From contig JAGPNK010000012.1 of assembly GCA_020746835.1 (NCBI GenBank), positions 496,001 to 560,000 on the forward strand: a DNA stretch of 64,000 bases, in the 5' to 3' direction. The number at the start of each line of letters is the position of its first letter. The stretch's first letter is position 1. The stretch is from Stachybotrys elegans (lineage: Eukaryota > Ascomycota > Sordariomycetes > Hypocreales > Stachybotryaceae). The translations under genes and the position numbers were made by a program. The notes under the pieces were generated by a model. It saw only the letters and a list, made by a program, of their open reading frames with translations, had not been told where the DNA came from and did no database searches. Of this stretch, positions 1-10,265 are shown piece by piece.

Positions 1-348
1 GAAGGGCGACTGGCGGAGGACATCCTCGTGCGCTGCAAAGAGGCGGCCGTCCCGGCCCACGGTGAGGGTCACGATGGGCGAGGGGGCGGACTGGCCGGCA
101 GACTTTTGACCATGCTGCTGCTGCTGCTGCTGCTGTTGGTGGTGCTGATGATGGTGCTGGTGCTGGTGCTGGTGGTGCTGGTTGTGATGAGACTTGGCAG
201 GCATGGTGGACGGGTCGTGCTCGGTCAGCGACCTCTGCAATTTCGACACCTTTGCGGGATCCCGAGAGGAGCCCTGCTTCTTAAGCCGGACAGCCTTGTC
301 GACACGGCTCTGCGTCTGGTCTTGCGACCGGAACGAGCGCTTGAACAT
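1..348 (-). CDS. BTB/POZ domain protein, 5' end only (runs off left edge)
   Basis: The reading frame opens with ATG at 346-348 and stays open through base 1, giving 116 codons. The first ~75 residues are basic and low-complexity, with a His/Gln run encoded by the CAG/CAC repeat at about 112-180. They are followed by VTLTVGRDGRLFAAHEDVL, which matches the first strand and helix of fungal BTB/POZ domains (a hydrophobic strand, then LFxAHxxVL). BTB domains mediate dimerisation and often recruit Cullin-3 ligases; for this protein that is family knowledge, not something seen here. The start could also be the internal Met at 202-204, just before the His/Gln run. The rest of the domain and the C-terminus lie outside the window. 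Confidence 0.8.
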   Translation of the reverse strand, partial: MFKRSFRSQDQTQSRVDKAVRLKKQGSSRDPAKVSKLQRSLTEHDPSTMPAKSHHNQHHQHQHQHHHQHHQQQQQQQQHGQKSAGQSAPSPIVTLTVGRDGRLFAAHEDVLRQSPF

Positions 349-2461
349 GGCTGCGGGCGGGGTGAAGGAACGGAAGGGCTCGTAAGGGGACGGCGAAGGA
401 GCGGGGTTTTTCTGGTCTTGTTGAACTGCAGCAACGAGCGGAGAGAACGAGCAGCAGGCGGGTTGCGTGTGCTGTCGTCGGATCTGCAAGTCGTTGCTTG
501 GGAAAACCCCGGTTTCGCGGGGGAAGCTTTGGCGTAAAGAGCGACGAAAAAGAGCGGAAGATGAAAAGAGTGTGTTGACGCACAACGGGGAGGGGAAGGG
601 GAATTGACGGGCCCGGGCGGAAGAGTATCTCCTTGTTTCGAGAAACAAGAAACCAAGTCGATATCCTCTTGATGGATGCTTTGCGACCCTGTGGTTGTTG
701 TTGTGTGTAAGGAAGAAAGAGAAAAAAAAGAGCAAGAGAGAAGGCGGGGGCGGAGACGGGTAGATTTGTAGGCAGCACAGCCGCTATCTCTCTGTCTCTG
801 AAGCGCCCGTACTTGGTTGTTTTTTTTTTGCCTTCTACGTAATCCGGCAAATCCAAGCAAAGCTGAAAATGGACGTGCGACCCAAATGAGCGAATGGATG
901 GACGGAAAACGATTGAAATGCGAGTGGTCGGTGGGCCTGCCCAAGAAGCAATGAGCAATCCACCAAAAAAATAATACAAGGTGCTGGGAAGGAACCGTGT
1001 ATGATGGGATGTGATGCGATGCAGTTATGAGGACAGACAGAGGGGAGGGCGGCGGGTGTCTGTCTGGACTTATGTATGTACGATGAATGCATGCATCGTT
1101 GACTTGACCGTTGACCGTCTGTCTCCCGTGCATCCGCGGCGGCCACGATAACGAGGTACCAGACGGTAAGGCTCCAGGCTCATCACTGACAACGCATCAC
1201 CACCTCCCCCCTCTCCCACATCTCCTCTCCCATCCCCTCCCCCTCCTCTCTCCCTCCTCTCTCTCCTCTCTGCCTCCGTTATCGCCTTGCTGCTGAGACC
1301 CCAGTCATACTATCAGAGGCATTCAGCATTGGGTACCTAAGGAATCCATTGCCCACAGCGAGGCATCCCACTGCCCAACCTCCCTCCCAACTTGATGCAA
1401 CCATCCCACACACCCCCTTTCCGCCTGGCCGCCCTATCACTGCCCTCCTCACACCTCCTCACTCCTCACTCCTCACACCTCACACCTCACACCCCTCGGC
1501 ACACGTGATAACGTGTCATTGTAACCATTCGCCCGCCGCTGTTTCGCGCTGCCCTTCCGGTTCCAGACGCGGCCCTCTGCGCGTGTGACCGCCTTGCTGG
1601 ATGTCTGCTCGTCTGCCCGTCTCTCTGTCTGTCCGCCGATGCCCAACCCGGTCCTCGTTACTCCGTCATCGCGCAAATCGCAGACGCAGCCTGCAACAGC
1701 CAGCAGACCCAACTGCGGAGTCGCCCTGTCCTCAATCTCCCACCTCTGCTGCCCCCTATCTTTCTCAACTACTCCCAATCCCTTTTGCGCGATTGCGCAA
1801 CGTTGCAAAAGCACTGCCTGATGATCATTGCCACCTCCCAGCCGTAGCCGCCGCTCTGTTAACATGGTCGACTTTCTCCCCCTCACTTCTGCCCTCACTT
1901 CTGCCCTCTCATTGGCTGCATCCCCTGAAACACAGGCTAACAAGGCGGGCGGAAGCGGCTCGTCAAGGTCCCGTCCGTTCCAAGCCTAATCTAAATCATT
2001 CACGCTGCAATTGACAGACATATTCACTCATCATCACGTCAGGAGTCTGTCGCTGTCGTTGTCGCCATGTCTGCCGCGGATAGCACATTCACGCCATCAC
2101 TGTGCCGCCCTGTCTTTGGGCGCAAACTGGGTACCAACACTCACCTCCCCTCCAATCCCGCCTCGCCATCTGCTCTCTGCTGCATCGTCACGCGGTCCCG
2201 TCACCGATTTGGTAAAACGCATACATTGATACTTAGGTACAATAGAGGGGTTCTAGGTAGTACATTCATGCCGAGGCCGACCGCCGCCAGCGTGGGGCCA
2301 AGGTATAGGGCGATATCGTGAGACTCCCCACAACACGTAGCTGTCGGGCTCCATCCATTCCCAAGGGTAGGCAGCAATTGCGCCCTTCTCGAAAATTCCC
2401 CTCCGTCTCATTGGTCCACATCCCTCCGGCACCGTCCCGTTGCTCTCGTCAAGTGATCCGG
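349..2461. other. Intergenic region with CT-rich tracts
   Basis: About 2.1 kb between the BTB gene start and the membrane-protein stop. It has pyrimidine-rich stretches, strongest at 1198-1270 and 1440-1500 (CTC/CACCTC repeats), typical of fungal promoters. Open frames on both strands here are short, compositionally biased and match nothing I recognise. It probably holds the BTB promoter and leader and the 3' end of the next gene. Confidence 0.6.
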
Positions 2462-3711
2462 CTAGTCCTCGAGCGCTTCCTGCGCCGCCGCTGCTGCTCG
2501 AGACTCCGACAGTGACCACGTGAGACCCTCCCGGATTCCGATGAAGCCCTGCATCAGAGTGTACACTGTGCCAAGATTAGCGCCCAAGGCATCGTTGCGT
2601 CCCGTCGGGCCCAGTACTTACTCAGAGGGGACAAGACGACGAAGCCGATGCAGTAGGCGGTGACTGCTTCCTGCGAGCCAACTACCGACGTGTCCAGCCA
2701 CTCGAAGGCGTACCAGCCCGTTGTGGCTCTTCCGATGCCAGCCCAACCGAGGTACATGCCTGAGAGGAACATGAGACCAAAGAGGTGTCCTCCGATTGAC
2801 TGCCAGTACAGTCAGTATGGGTCACGATCAAGCGGTCAGGCACTCACGTAGGGTCGCTTGATGCTGTTGAGGAAGAGAATCTCAAACACCATGATCAACG
2901 ATGTGATGGCATACATGTTGGTGATGTTGAAGGCCGCAAACCACTCCTCGCCGAACAAGTCGCTGACTACCACGCTGTCAGTGACGCTCGTCAACGACTT
3001 GGATGACTTACAAGGTGCACCTGGGGGGATGGGCATGTGCATCGTGTCGGTTCCCCAGCCCCAAATCTCGCCGCCTTCTCCGGGGGCTCCCGACACGGAG
3101 GGCGGTGCAGGAGGAGGCTCGATGACGCCGGGCTCGTTGTTTTGTCGGGTGACGAACCAGTACAGGGCTGAGTTCATGAAGGCAAACACCGTCGTCGTCG
3201 TGTAGAAGAAGGTAAAGTAGAACTGCTTGCGCAGACTACCCATGTTGCTCGGCAGCGACATGGCCCAGAGGATGTATCCCTCAACACCGCCTACGTTCTC
3301 GGCATGCGGGTAGTACAGGTGCGTAAAGGTCCACGACTGTCATGGTCAGCGAGCACACCACCATCGCCACTGCAGCCACTTACAAAGGTGATGGCGTGGT
3401 ACACCAGGACGAACAGAAAGCTGACGACGGAAAAGTCAAACAGATATCTCCAGTTGGTGTAGCCCGACTCGAGGGACAGCTTGTAGTCGGTGCCGGTGAC
3501 GGCCGTGGCCATGAGATAGGCGAGGATGATGCCACGCAGAACCACCAGGACGTTCTGCGGGATGCACCGCCATGGCGAGTGGCTGGCGCGGAGAAAGGCA
3601 GGCTGGAATGTCAGCGATGCATCGATGCAGTGCCTGGATACTCACATGGTCCTGCATCGTGTTGGGGCCGGGAAGCCCGCCAATGGCCGAGAGGAGAGGC
3701 GTCGAATCCAT
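2462..3711 (-). CDS. Multi-pass membrane protein of unknown function, 336 aa
   Basis: Six exons on the minus strand: 3646-3711, 3384-3602, 3012-3336, 2848-2966, 2622-2799 and 2462-2565. All introns are 43-56 nt GT-AG and the phases agree throughout, giving 337 codons with stop. The start was chosen because MDSTPLLSAIGGLPGPN opens cleanly and is spliced directly into the next open exon. I see roughly six hydrophobic segments, among them one around GIILAYLMATAV, one around FSVVSFLFVLVYHAITF, one in FYFTFFYTTTTVFAF, one around ITSLIMVFEILFL and one around LFGLMFLSGMYLGWAGI. A Pro/Gly-rich loop separates TM3 and TM4. The C-terminal tail is Ala/Glu-rich and looks helical. The arrangement resembles fungal integral membrane proteins of the FAR-17a/AIG1 or Rolling-stone type, but I cannot place it firmly. 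Confidence 0.75.
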
Positions 3712-4088
3712 CTCGGTGGACGAATGAAGCGAGTGCAGTGGATGAAACAATATTGAGCAGCAACTCCAATGATGTTGAGCAATTGATACAGCAAGACGAG
3801 GTTTGCAGATGGAAGAAGTTGAGGGCCAAGGAGGGGCTGAGTTGAGGACCTCTAGGGCAGTGAGGAAGTCCATGGAAGGCGCGGTGAGAAAGGCAGTCGC
3901 GCAGCTCTGCGGAGGTTGGCACCTGCCACTCAAACACCTACCTACCAACATGCTAAGCAGCAGCTACGTGCTTGAGCATTATGCAAGGCTGTGGCTATTG
4001 CAATCTCACAAGTTCCATACTCAATCGTCAAAGGCGTAATTTATCTCCATATTAGATTGTATTGATTGTATCGTACAGTCGGCATTGC

Positions 4089-4403
4089 TTATTCCTGCTT
4101 GCTCCGGGCGCCTTCCACGCGCATGCCCTCGCAGCCAGTGGCCTTGCCGGCCATCTCCTCGATCTTGCCGTATCCCTGGGAGGGGTCGCGCTGCTCGCCT
4201 GCCTTCTTCAGCGTGTCCAGGCCGGCAGCCTTGTCCTGCTCGCCCGACGCCTTCCAAGGCTGAGAGCCGGTGAGGTTTCCGATGGTAGCCTTGCCAGTCA
4301 GCACCTCCCATTGGTATTTTTGCAGATGACTTACCTCGGTCGCGCCCTTGACATATTGGACGTGGCCACCGACGAGGCTGGGCTGGTTCTGGTTGTCAGA
4401 CAT
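4089..4403 (-). CDS. CsbD/Hmp1-like small hydrophilic protein, 89 aa
   Basis: Two exons, 4335-4403 and 4089-4289, with a 45-nt intron (GTAAGT donor, CTGAC branch). The protein begins MSDNQNQPSLVGGHVQYVKG and then reads ATIGNLTGSQPWKASGEQDK, the signature of fungal proteins annotated as mismatched-base-pair/cruciform DNA recognition protein Hmp1, related to bacterial CsbD stress proteins. These are small, highly charged and often stress-induced; the DNA-binding role comes from the Ustilago homologue and is not shown here. The intron is a multiple of three with no stop, so an unspliced mRNA would give a 104-residue form that inserts 15 residues just before the conserved ATIGNLTG. The gene is divergent from SEC11. 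Confidence 0.8.
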   Translation of the reverse strand: MSDNQNQPSLVGGHVQYVKGATEVSHLQKYQWEVLTGKATIGNLTGSQPWKASGEQDKAAGLDTLKKAGEQRDPSQGYGKIEEMAGKATGCEGMRVEGARSKQE

Positions 4404-4811
4404 GGTAAAAGTGTCGAATGGTTGTGTATTGATGATTGATTCTACCCTTGGATGTGTAGGATTGGAATACGCCCTCCTTATATACACCATACCACCTCCT
4501 ATGATGACATCGGCGTCTGTCTCATCGACGCTCATCGATTCATGACATCACTGCCCGTGGCTCGCTTATGACCTACTAGGAGTAGACGCGGGAGGGAGGA
4601 TCGGTACGTACCGTGGAGGGGTCAGCCGCTTCCGCCACAGTCAGCCACAGCAACGTGGCACGTGCTTTCAAGCTCAGTGCCAGATGTCCATTTCTCGAAT
4701 GGATGATTTGGCACATCACCATCCCGACGACGATCCAGCGACACGGCATCACGTACGGGTCTCCGAAATACCAATCCAGCCTCCCGAACATTTCGCTCGA
4801 CCGTCCTCCCG
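4404..4811. promoter_or_regulatory. Shared divergent promoter between the CsbD-like gene and SEC11
   Basis: 408 bp separate the two divergent start codons. A TATATA-like stretch lies at about 4478-4485, some 80 bp upstream of the CsbD-like ATG, which fits an inducible TATA-type promoter for that gene. No convincing TATA box is seen on the SEC11 side. The regulatory role is inferred from gene order. Confidence 0.45.
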
Positions 4812-5432
4812 ATGCTGTCCATACTACAGAACCCGCGGCAGCTCGCCGCGCAGGTCATGAACTTTGGCCTGATTCTTAGCACGGCATTCATGGTACACGC
4901 AGCCAATTCCTCGCGAAAACACAACCGCTGACGCGCCGCAGATGTGGAAAGGCCTCTCCGTCGTCGCCGACTCGCCCTCGCCCATTGTCGTCGTCCTGTC
5001 CGGGTCTATGGAGCCGGCCTTTCAGCGAGGCGACCTCCTGCTACTGTGGAACCGCAACTTTTTCCGCGAGACGGACGTGGGCGAGGTGGTTGTCTACAAT
5101 GTGCGCGGCAAAGATATCCCCATTGTGCACAGGGTGGTGCGCCGCTTTGGGTCCGGGTACGCGAGCCGGTTTTCTGAATGGTGCGACTCTGAGCTGACAT
5201 GATCCGCAGGGACGAGGCCAAGATCCTTACCAAGGGCGACAACAACGTAGCCGACGACACGGAGCTCTTTGCTCGCGGGCAGGACTATCTAGAACGCAAG
5301 GACATCATTGGTAGTGTTGTTGGATACATGCCGTTTGTGGGCTATGTGACAATCCTGCTGTCGGAGCACCCCTGGCTCAAGTCAGTCATGCTGGCGGTGA
5401 TGGGGCTGATGGTGGTACTTCAGAGGGAATGA
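4812..5432 (+). CDS. SEC11: Signal peptidase complex catalytic subunit SEC11, 172 aa
   Basis: Three exons: 4812-4892, 4942-5156 and 5210-5432, with introns of 49 and 53 nt. The protein is the ER membrane serine protease that removes signal peptides from secretory proteins. The first exon encodes [19 protein letters not shown] and the start of the N-terminal membrane anchor. The catalytic serine sits in VVLSGSMEP (Ser49). The basic residue is a histidine in IVHRVV (His90), as in eukaryotic enzymes rather than the bacterial lysine. ILTKGDNN carries the conserved aspartates. The length matches fungal Sec11 (about 165-175 aa), and the C-terminus ends in a hydrophobic segment. All expected catalytic residues are present, so the gene looks functional. 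Confidence 0.95.
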
Positions 5433-6108
5433 TGGGCACAGCCTCGTAGAGAATGAACCAGTCTCCCAGACCTACATCACGACTTGGCTTTGAAGATGGA
5501 AGCAGCGTGCACATTTTATGCGTGAAAAGCTGACTCGCGCGTATGCCAAGCCCCTGAAGCACTTTATGCAGGGATGCCATCAGGTGCCGGAAGGATTTTC
5601 TTCTGATGGATCAGCCGCCCAATATACTGCCACGTCGACCCATTCGTTACCACATACACGAACATCACAGCCTCTGCCAAGACACACCGACATAAGCAGG
5701 GCATTCAAACTTCACATCTCGCCCTCGCTTGCCTTGGGATATAGCGTGTTCCAGGAAGAGGGGCCAGGCAACAGAAGACGAGACGGCAACGTGAAGAAGC
5801 GTGATCCAAAAAAGGAAAACGAGCCAGGAAATCCCTGCCTTTCTGCGGGCTCCTCCTCCTCTTGGCCCAATGATACAGCGCCTAACCATGGGCCCCTCTC
5901 GAGCTGTCCAGCCTAAGGGACTCGGGCAGTGGCTTAGCCTTGTGCCTCCTTTCTTAAATTAACACGGCTAACCATCTTTAATGGGTTTTCTCGCCCCATC
6001 TCGTTTTCTTTTTATTTACTTAATTGTTACACTCGCTCTCTCATTTTTCTTACAGTCTCTCGCTATCTCTATACCTCACTCTTGACGTCTTTCATCTACT
6101 CATCGACA
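5433..6108. other. Intergenic region
   Basis: About 680 bp between SEC11 and the next gene, which is co-oriented. The last 100 bp before the ATG at 6109 are T/C-rich (CTCTCTC, TTTCTTTTTATTTAC), as in fungal core promoters. No gene is supported here. Confidence 0.5.
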
Positions 6109-6935
6109 ATGTCTGAACCAACCGCCGCGACGCCCTCGCAGCAGGAGAAGGGCCAACAGCCCGCTGCTGCCCAGCCTATGGTTCCCCCAGGCGCTCCCTT
6201 TCAATACGGCCAATACATGTACCAACCCCAGGTCATCCACAACAAGGCGTGGCAGAGGACAAAGGATGCCCTGCAGATCATCAGTCTCCTCGCCTCCATC
6301 ATCGGCCTCGGCCTGGCAGGCAGTCTGGGAGGATCCTGGTACTCCTACTACACCCTCTTCTGGAACTTGCCCTTGGTATTGCTCCCCGTGTCCCCCGACC
6401 GCCTCACCCACTGACATACTCGCAGTTCATTTTTACTGCCATCTGGAGCATCGCCGAGCTGGCTGTCCGCATCAAGCGCAAGTTTCAGGGCACCGGCATC
6501 CACCCCGGTGTTCACGTCGCCATGTCTCTTCTCATCTGGCTCGGCGCTTCCGTCATCGCCGGTTTCCAAATCACCCTGACCGCCTACCGCGCCTATGATA
6601 TAGACTACTACGATGAGTGCTGGGACGAGTTCGAGGGAGAGTATAGGTCGTGTGGCACCTCTTCTTTTTCCCTCATGGCCGCCCTCTGCGCCTTTACCGT
6701 CATCGTCTGGCTCGTTCACTTCATCCTGTTTATCGGAGCCTGCGTCGACACTTCCAAGCACAACGCTCTTCGCCGTGCCCAGGTCATGTTTGTTCAGGGC
6801 CCGCCTCCCACCTGGGGGGTTCCTCCTAATGCCTGGCAGCCTGTGCCCATGCAGCCCATGCCCATGCCCGCGCAGCCTCAGCCTACTCAGGCTCCTGCCG
6901 CTCAGCCTGCTGAGTACTACACTCCTCAGCGATAA
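6109..6935 (+). CDS. Tetraspan (MARVEL-like) membrane protein, 258 aa
   Basis: Two exons, 6109-6375 and 6426-6935, joined in phase 0 across a 50-nt intron. The N-terminal ~45 residues are Pro/Gln/Ala-rich and cytosolic in character. Four hydrophobic segments follow: one at IISLLASIIGLGLAG, one spanning the exon junction (FWNLPL then FIFTAIWSIAEL), one at VAMSLLIWLGASVIAGF, and one at SLMAALCAFTVIVWLVHFI. The C-terminal tail is rich in Pro, Gln and Met with repeated PMPMP/QPQP units. This topology fits fungal MARVEL-type proteins, but no diagnostic residue makes that certain and I assign no function. The short loop between TM3 and TM4 carries acidic residues and two cysteines (ECWDEFEGEYRSC). 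Confidence 0.8.
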
Positions 6936-7342
6936 CAACATCAAGCATAGCAACGTACATAGTAATTTTTAATATTAGATATTATCCTATTGCGGATCCC
7001 TTCATCGCCTGACTGTTCGGTACACTGTTAGCAAAGGCTATTCGCTCACGCACATGTTGTCAGCGGTGAACACATTGTGAACTATACTTTTTTCTATCTA
7101 ATGGCTATCCTTACACGCGGCGGCTTCTCCTTGGAGATTGGCCAGCCCGCACAATCCTTCGATATGTGCGTCACGAGTCGCAGTCAGTAGACATTATGTG
7201 TAAACAAGCTCTATGCTAAACGTAGGAAAGTAGGCAATGAAATGTTGCGTAATGAATGTAGTGCGAGGCCAGGGATGGCTTTTCAAAAGGAAGCCATGCC
7301 GTCCCCGTTCGTATTGAAGAGGCAGTTGAAATCCACAGTCTC
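6936..7342. other. Convergent 3' region
   Basis: About 400 bp between two converging stop codons. It contains AT-rich stretches (for example TTTTTAATATTAGATATT near 6965) suitable for 3'-end formation on both strands. No gene is seen. Confidence 0.5.
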
Positions 7343-9018
7343 CTAGATGTGCAGATAGTTCACGTCGGAGATGCTCCTGTGCCGCTTGTGGCCGTTGCTG
7401 GGCACCTCGGCCGAGGCCTTGCGCTTGGCCGACGCTGCTTCCAGCGGGCTGCGCGTGAGGTCGCTGACTTGCTTCTTGTGTCGGCGGACCGGGGTTAGAG
7501 GAGCGGCGGCAGTATCGAATCGATCACTCTTGATCCCCTTGAGCGCAGTGTGGTTATAGGGCCCGCTGAATATGAGCGAGTCCTGGGTGGCTTTGTTGCT
7601 AAAGATGAGCTGCTGGTTGATTTGGTTGCGGCGGAACGCGCCGACCGTCTCCGAGTTGAGGTGTCCCAGGACGTCCATGTCACTCGAGGCGGTGCTCGGG
7701 CGCATGGGGGTGGACGAGGGCTCCCAGTTGTTCTCGCCCTCGTCTCCAGAAGAGCCGTCGTCGTTGTCCCATGTGATGAAGTCGTTGATGTCGAGCTTCT
7801 TCTCCGCTTCGTCTTCTTCTTCCGCCCCACTAGGCAGAGAGGAGCTCTCGTCGGGCCCCTCTGGCGGAATCAGCCAAGCCTCGGCGGGGCCCATGGCAGC
7901 ACCAAACGTGCTGGACGAGAGCATGGCGCTCAGCATCATGTTGCCCGAGTTGGTAAGGATGGGGGAGGCCGTGTCCTCCATGCGCCAGGGAATGTTGAAC
8001 TGCTCGGGCGACAGATCAAGCTGGCGGCGGCGGTGAGGGGTAAAGATCATCATCTTGCGGGTGAGAGGGTTTAGCACGGCAATGGGCTTCTTGTCCGACT
8101 TGTCCAGGTTGAAGCGCCCGACGCGGGGCTGTCCACGCTGGCCCTTGATGGGCATGTCGACGTCCGAGTCGGAGCCATCACTCATGGGCACCGAAGGACG
8201 GCGAGTCTTTCTACGGACCGGAGGTTCAGGGATATCTTCCTCAGTAGTGTCGCCATCGGCTGGGTGGGATTAGCAAAGGCATTGGTAGTCCGGGAACACT
8301 CGGACTTACTCTCGTACCCATCCAGCTCCTGGGGTTCCTCAAAGGTGGCAGTAGGGGTGGAAGCGGCCGTCATGACCTGGGTGGCGGGGGTGGCAACGGG
8401 CGTCTCATCATCGGACGCATTGGCGACTTCAGTCACCTCTTCAGCTTCTGAGACGAAAGGATCGGCCTGTTCAGCGTAGTGGCCGTGGAAATCCCAAAAG
8501 GTACCGGAGCCCGACGAGTCATCAGGGTCATGCTCAATCTCACGACGAAAGGCAGGGTCTAGGGTGTTCTGGGCAACAAAGATGTCGGGAAACATCTCGG
8601 CGTGGTCGTCCTCGGACTCGGTCGAGTCAGACTCGCTCGAGGGGACATTGAAGCGGACATGGCGCTCCACGCTCTCGGTGAAGGCGGCCGCTTCTTCGTA
8701 AAAGTCTGAGTGCTGGCTCCCGTCTACGCCGGACGAGATGCCGCCCCAGACGGATTCGTCGTCGTCAATGGCGTTTTCATAGTCGGCATTGTCGTCGTCT
8801 TCGTCTTCATCGTCGCCGTCTTCTTCAAACAGCTGAGGTCGAGGAGTAGGACGGGCTTGGATAATGTTCTCCTCCTCGACCGCATTGACATCCTCCTCGT
8901 CATTGTCTTCGGAGTCGCTGATATCCTCGACGGCCGAGTAGCCGTCCTCGTCGGACAGGTCTAGCGAGGAGTCGGAGCCACGTCGGGCTTTGGTGGGCTT
9001 GCGACTAACGCGAGACAT
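7343..9018 (-). CDS. Acidic, Ser-rich conserved fungal protein, probably nuclear, 541 aa
   Basis: Two exons, 8310-9018 and 7343-8259, with a 50-nt intron in phase 1. The first 200 residues are dominated by Asp/Glu/Ser runs (for example EDGDDEDEDDDNADYENA). A mid-region is basic and conserved-looking: KKPIAVLNPLTRKMMIFTPH, where PLTRKMMIFTP looks like a docking or binding motif. Another acidic block surrounds DINDFITWDND. The C-terminus is basic (KRKASAEVPSNGHKRHRS), a likely nuclear localisation signal. I recognise no enzymatic domain. Composition and the NLS-like tail suggest a nuclear or chromatin-associated protein; this is inference. Confidence 0.75.
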
Positions 9019-10265
9019 TGTGTAGTAGTATTGGCCTCTTGGCAAGATGCTGCTGGAATATTTGTATTGTTCTAGGAACAGACTCTCAGGAAGCAGACGC
9101 TTCTGGGCGAGATGGTGAGCCTGTGGAAAATTTCGTCGATGGTCGTTGGGGATTTAACTCGGTGAACTGCTGGACTGCGAGCCATGGAGAGGAAACCAAC
9201 CACGGCCCGCAGTGGGCGTTTACAGCTCAGCGACGGCCGAAGGCATTGTGAATCGACGAAATTTTGTATTGGTGTATTGAGGTCTGGGAAGGATAGTGCG
9301 ACTTCGTTGTCTGTTTGGATGGTGTTGTTGGGTTGGAGAGAAGAAAAGAGGAGAGGGAGAAAAAAAAAATCCTAGGCGAAGTCATGAAATGGTGCCAGAA
9401 GCGGTATCCACAGAGGTGGTACGAAAGCCAAAGGAGTTTTTGGTGGGGTGAGCTTGTGGAGAGCAGTGATTCGCCTGGCTCGAGGCGCTAGGCTGGTTGA
9501 GGCAATCCACGGCCAGCGGATACCTTTTGAAACCTCATTCTGTTCTCGTCACCGCCCTTTTGACTCTGCGGCTGCAGCATCCCATTGGTCCTGTCCATTA
9601 GGGCAGACGAAGCTGCATGCACGCACTTACTACAACGTCTCATGTACGGGGTAGCCTGTCGTTGTCTGTAGGTCATTCTGGTGAATATGCCCCTCAAGCC
9701 CCTCCCCTGCACAAGACCTTCTCTCCAGGAAATGAAGGGTTCGGACTTTGCAGTTCCACTAGACCCATTGAGCGTCCCCTCCCCCTCCCCCTCCTGCCGT
9801 CATCGATGGTCAGGGCGTTATCCGTGAGAATTTATCTTTGTCTTTAGTCGTGGCGTTCAATCCAGATTGTGAGTCAAGGTGTGAATCACTGTGGCTGCCT
9901 GGGGGAAGGGGAGTCACATAGTATTCTGGAAACTTTTTGTGGTTGCATCGGACCGACTAAACTTTGTGGTGACATCCCGCCATAAATAAGCTATGATTAA
10001 AAAAGGAGCAAAAGAAATAAAAGAAAGAGGGCGTATTGTAAAATGAGTCACGCAACTTAACCGCATGTCCCGTCTAGGGTAGCTGTAGGCTCGATACTAC
10101 TGGGTAGTCAGCCTACGCGCTTGGTGACCCACAAATCCGTTGCTCGGCCAGCACTAGTACGGGTGTTTACTTTGGTAAGTTGCCCAACTCAACAACGCCT
10201 CGTCAAGTGAGTTCCAGACCGCCAACTTTGTCTTCATCTCAGCCCATTCGACGCCATCGCAAGCC
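9019..10265. promoter_or_regulatory. Divergent promoter region (acidic protein and kinesin)
   Basis: About 1.25 kb between two divergent start codons. Short open frames inside show no coding character. An A-rich stretch lies at 9358-9370 and another at 10000-10025. No repeat or RNA gene is seen. Confidence 0.4.

Noticed and set aside
28..537. Plus-strand frame with long Leu/Val run (169 aa)
   Set aside because: It is the antisense shadow of the CAG/CAC repeat in the BTB gene; the minus strand has the recognisable domain.
1473..2014. Overlapping frames on both strands in the first intergenic region
   Set aside because: Compositional bias (CT-rich) explains both; neither has a credible promoter, domain or intron structure.
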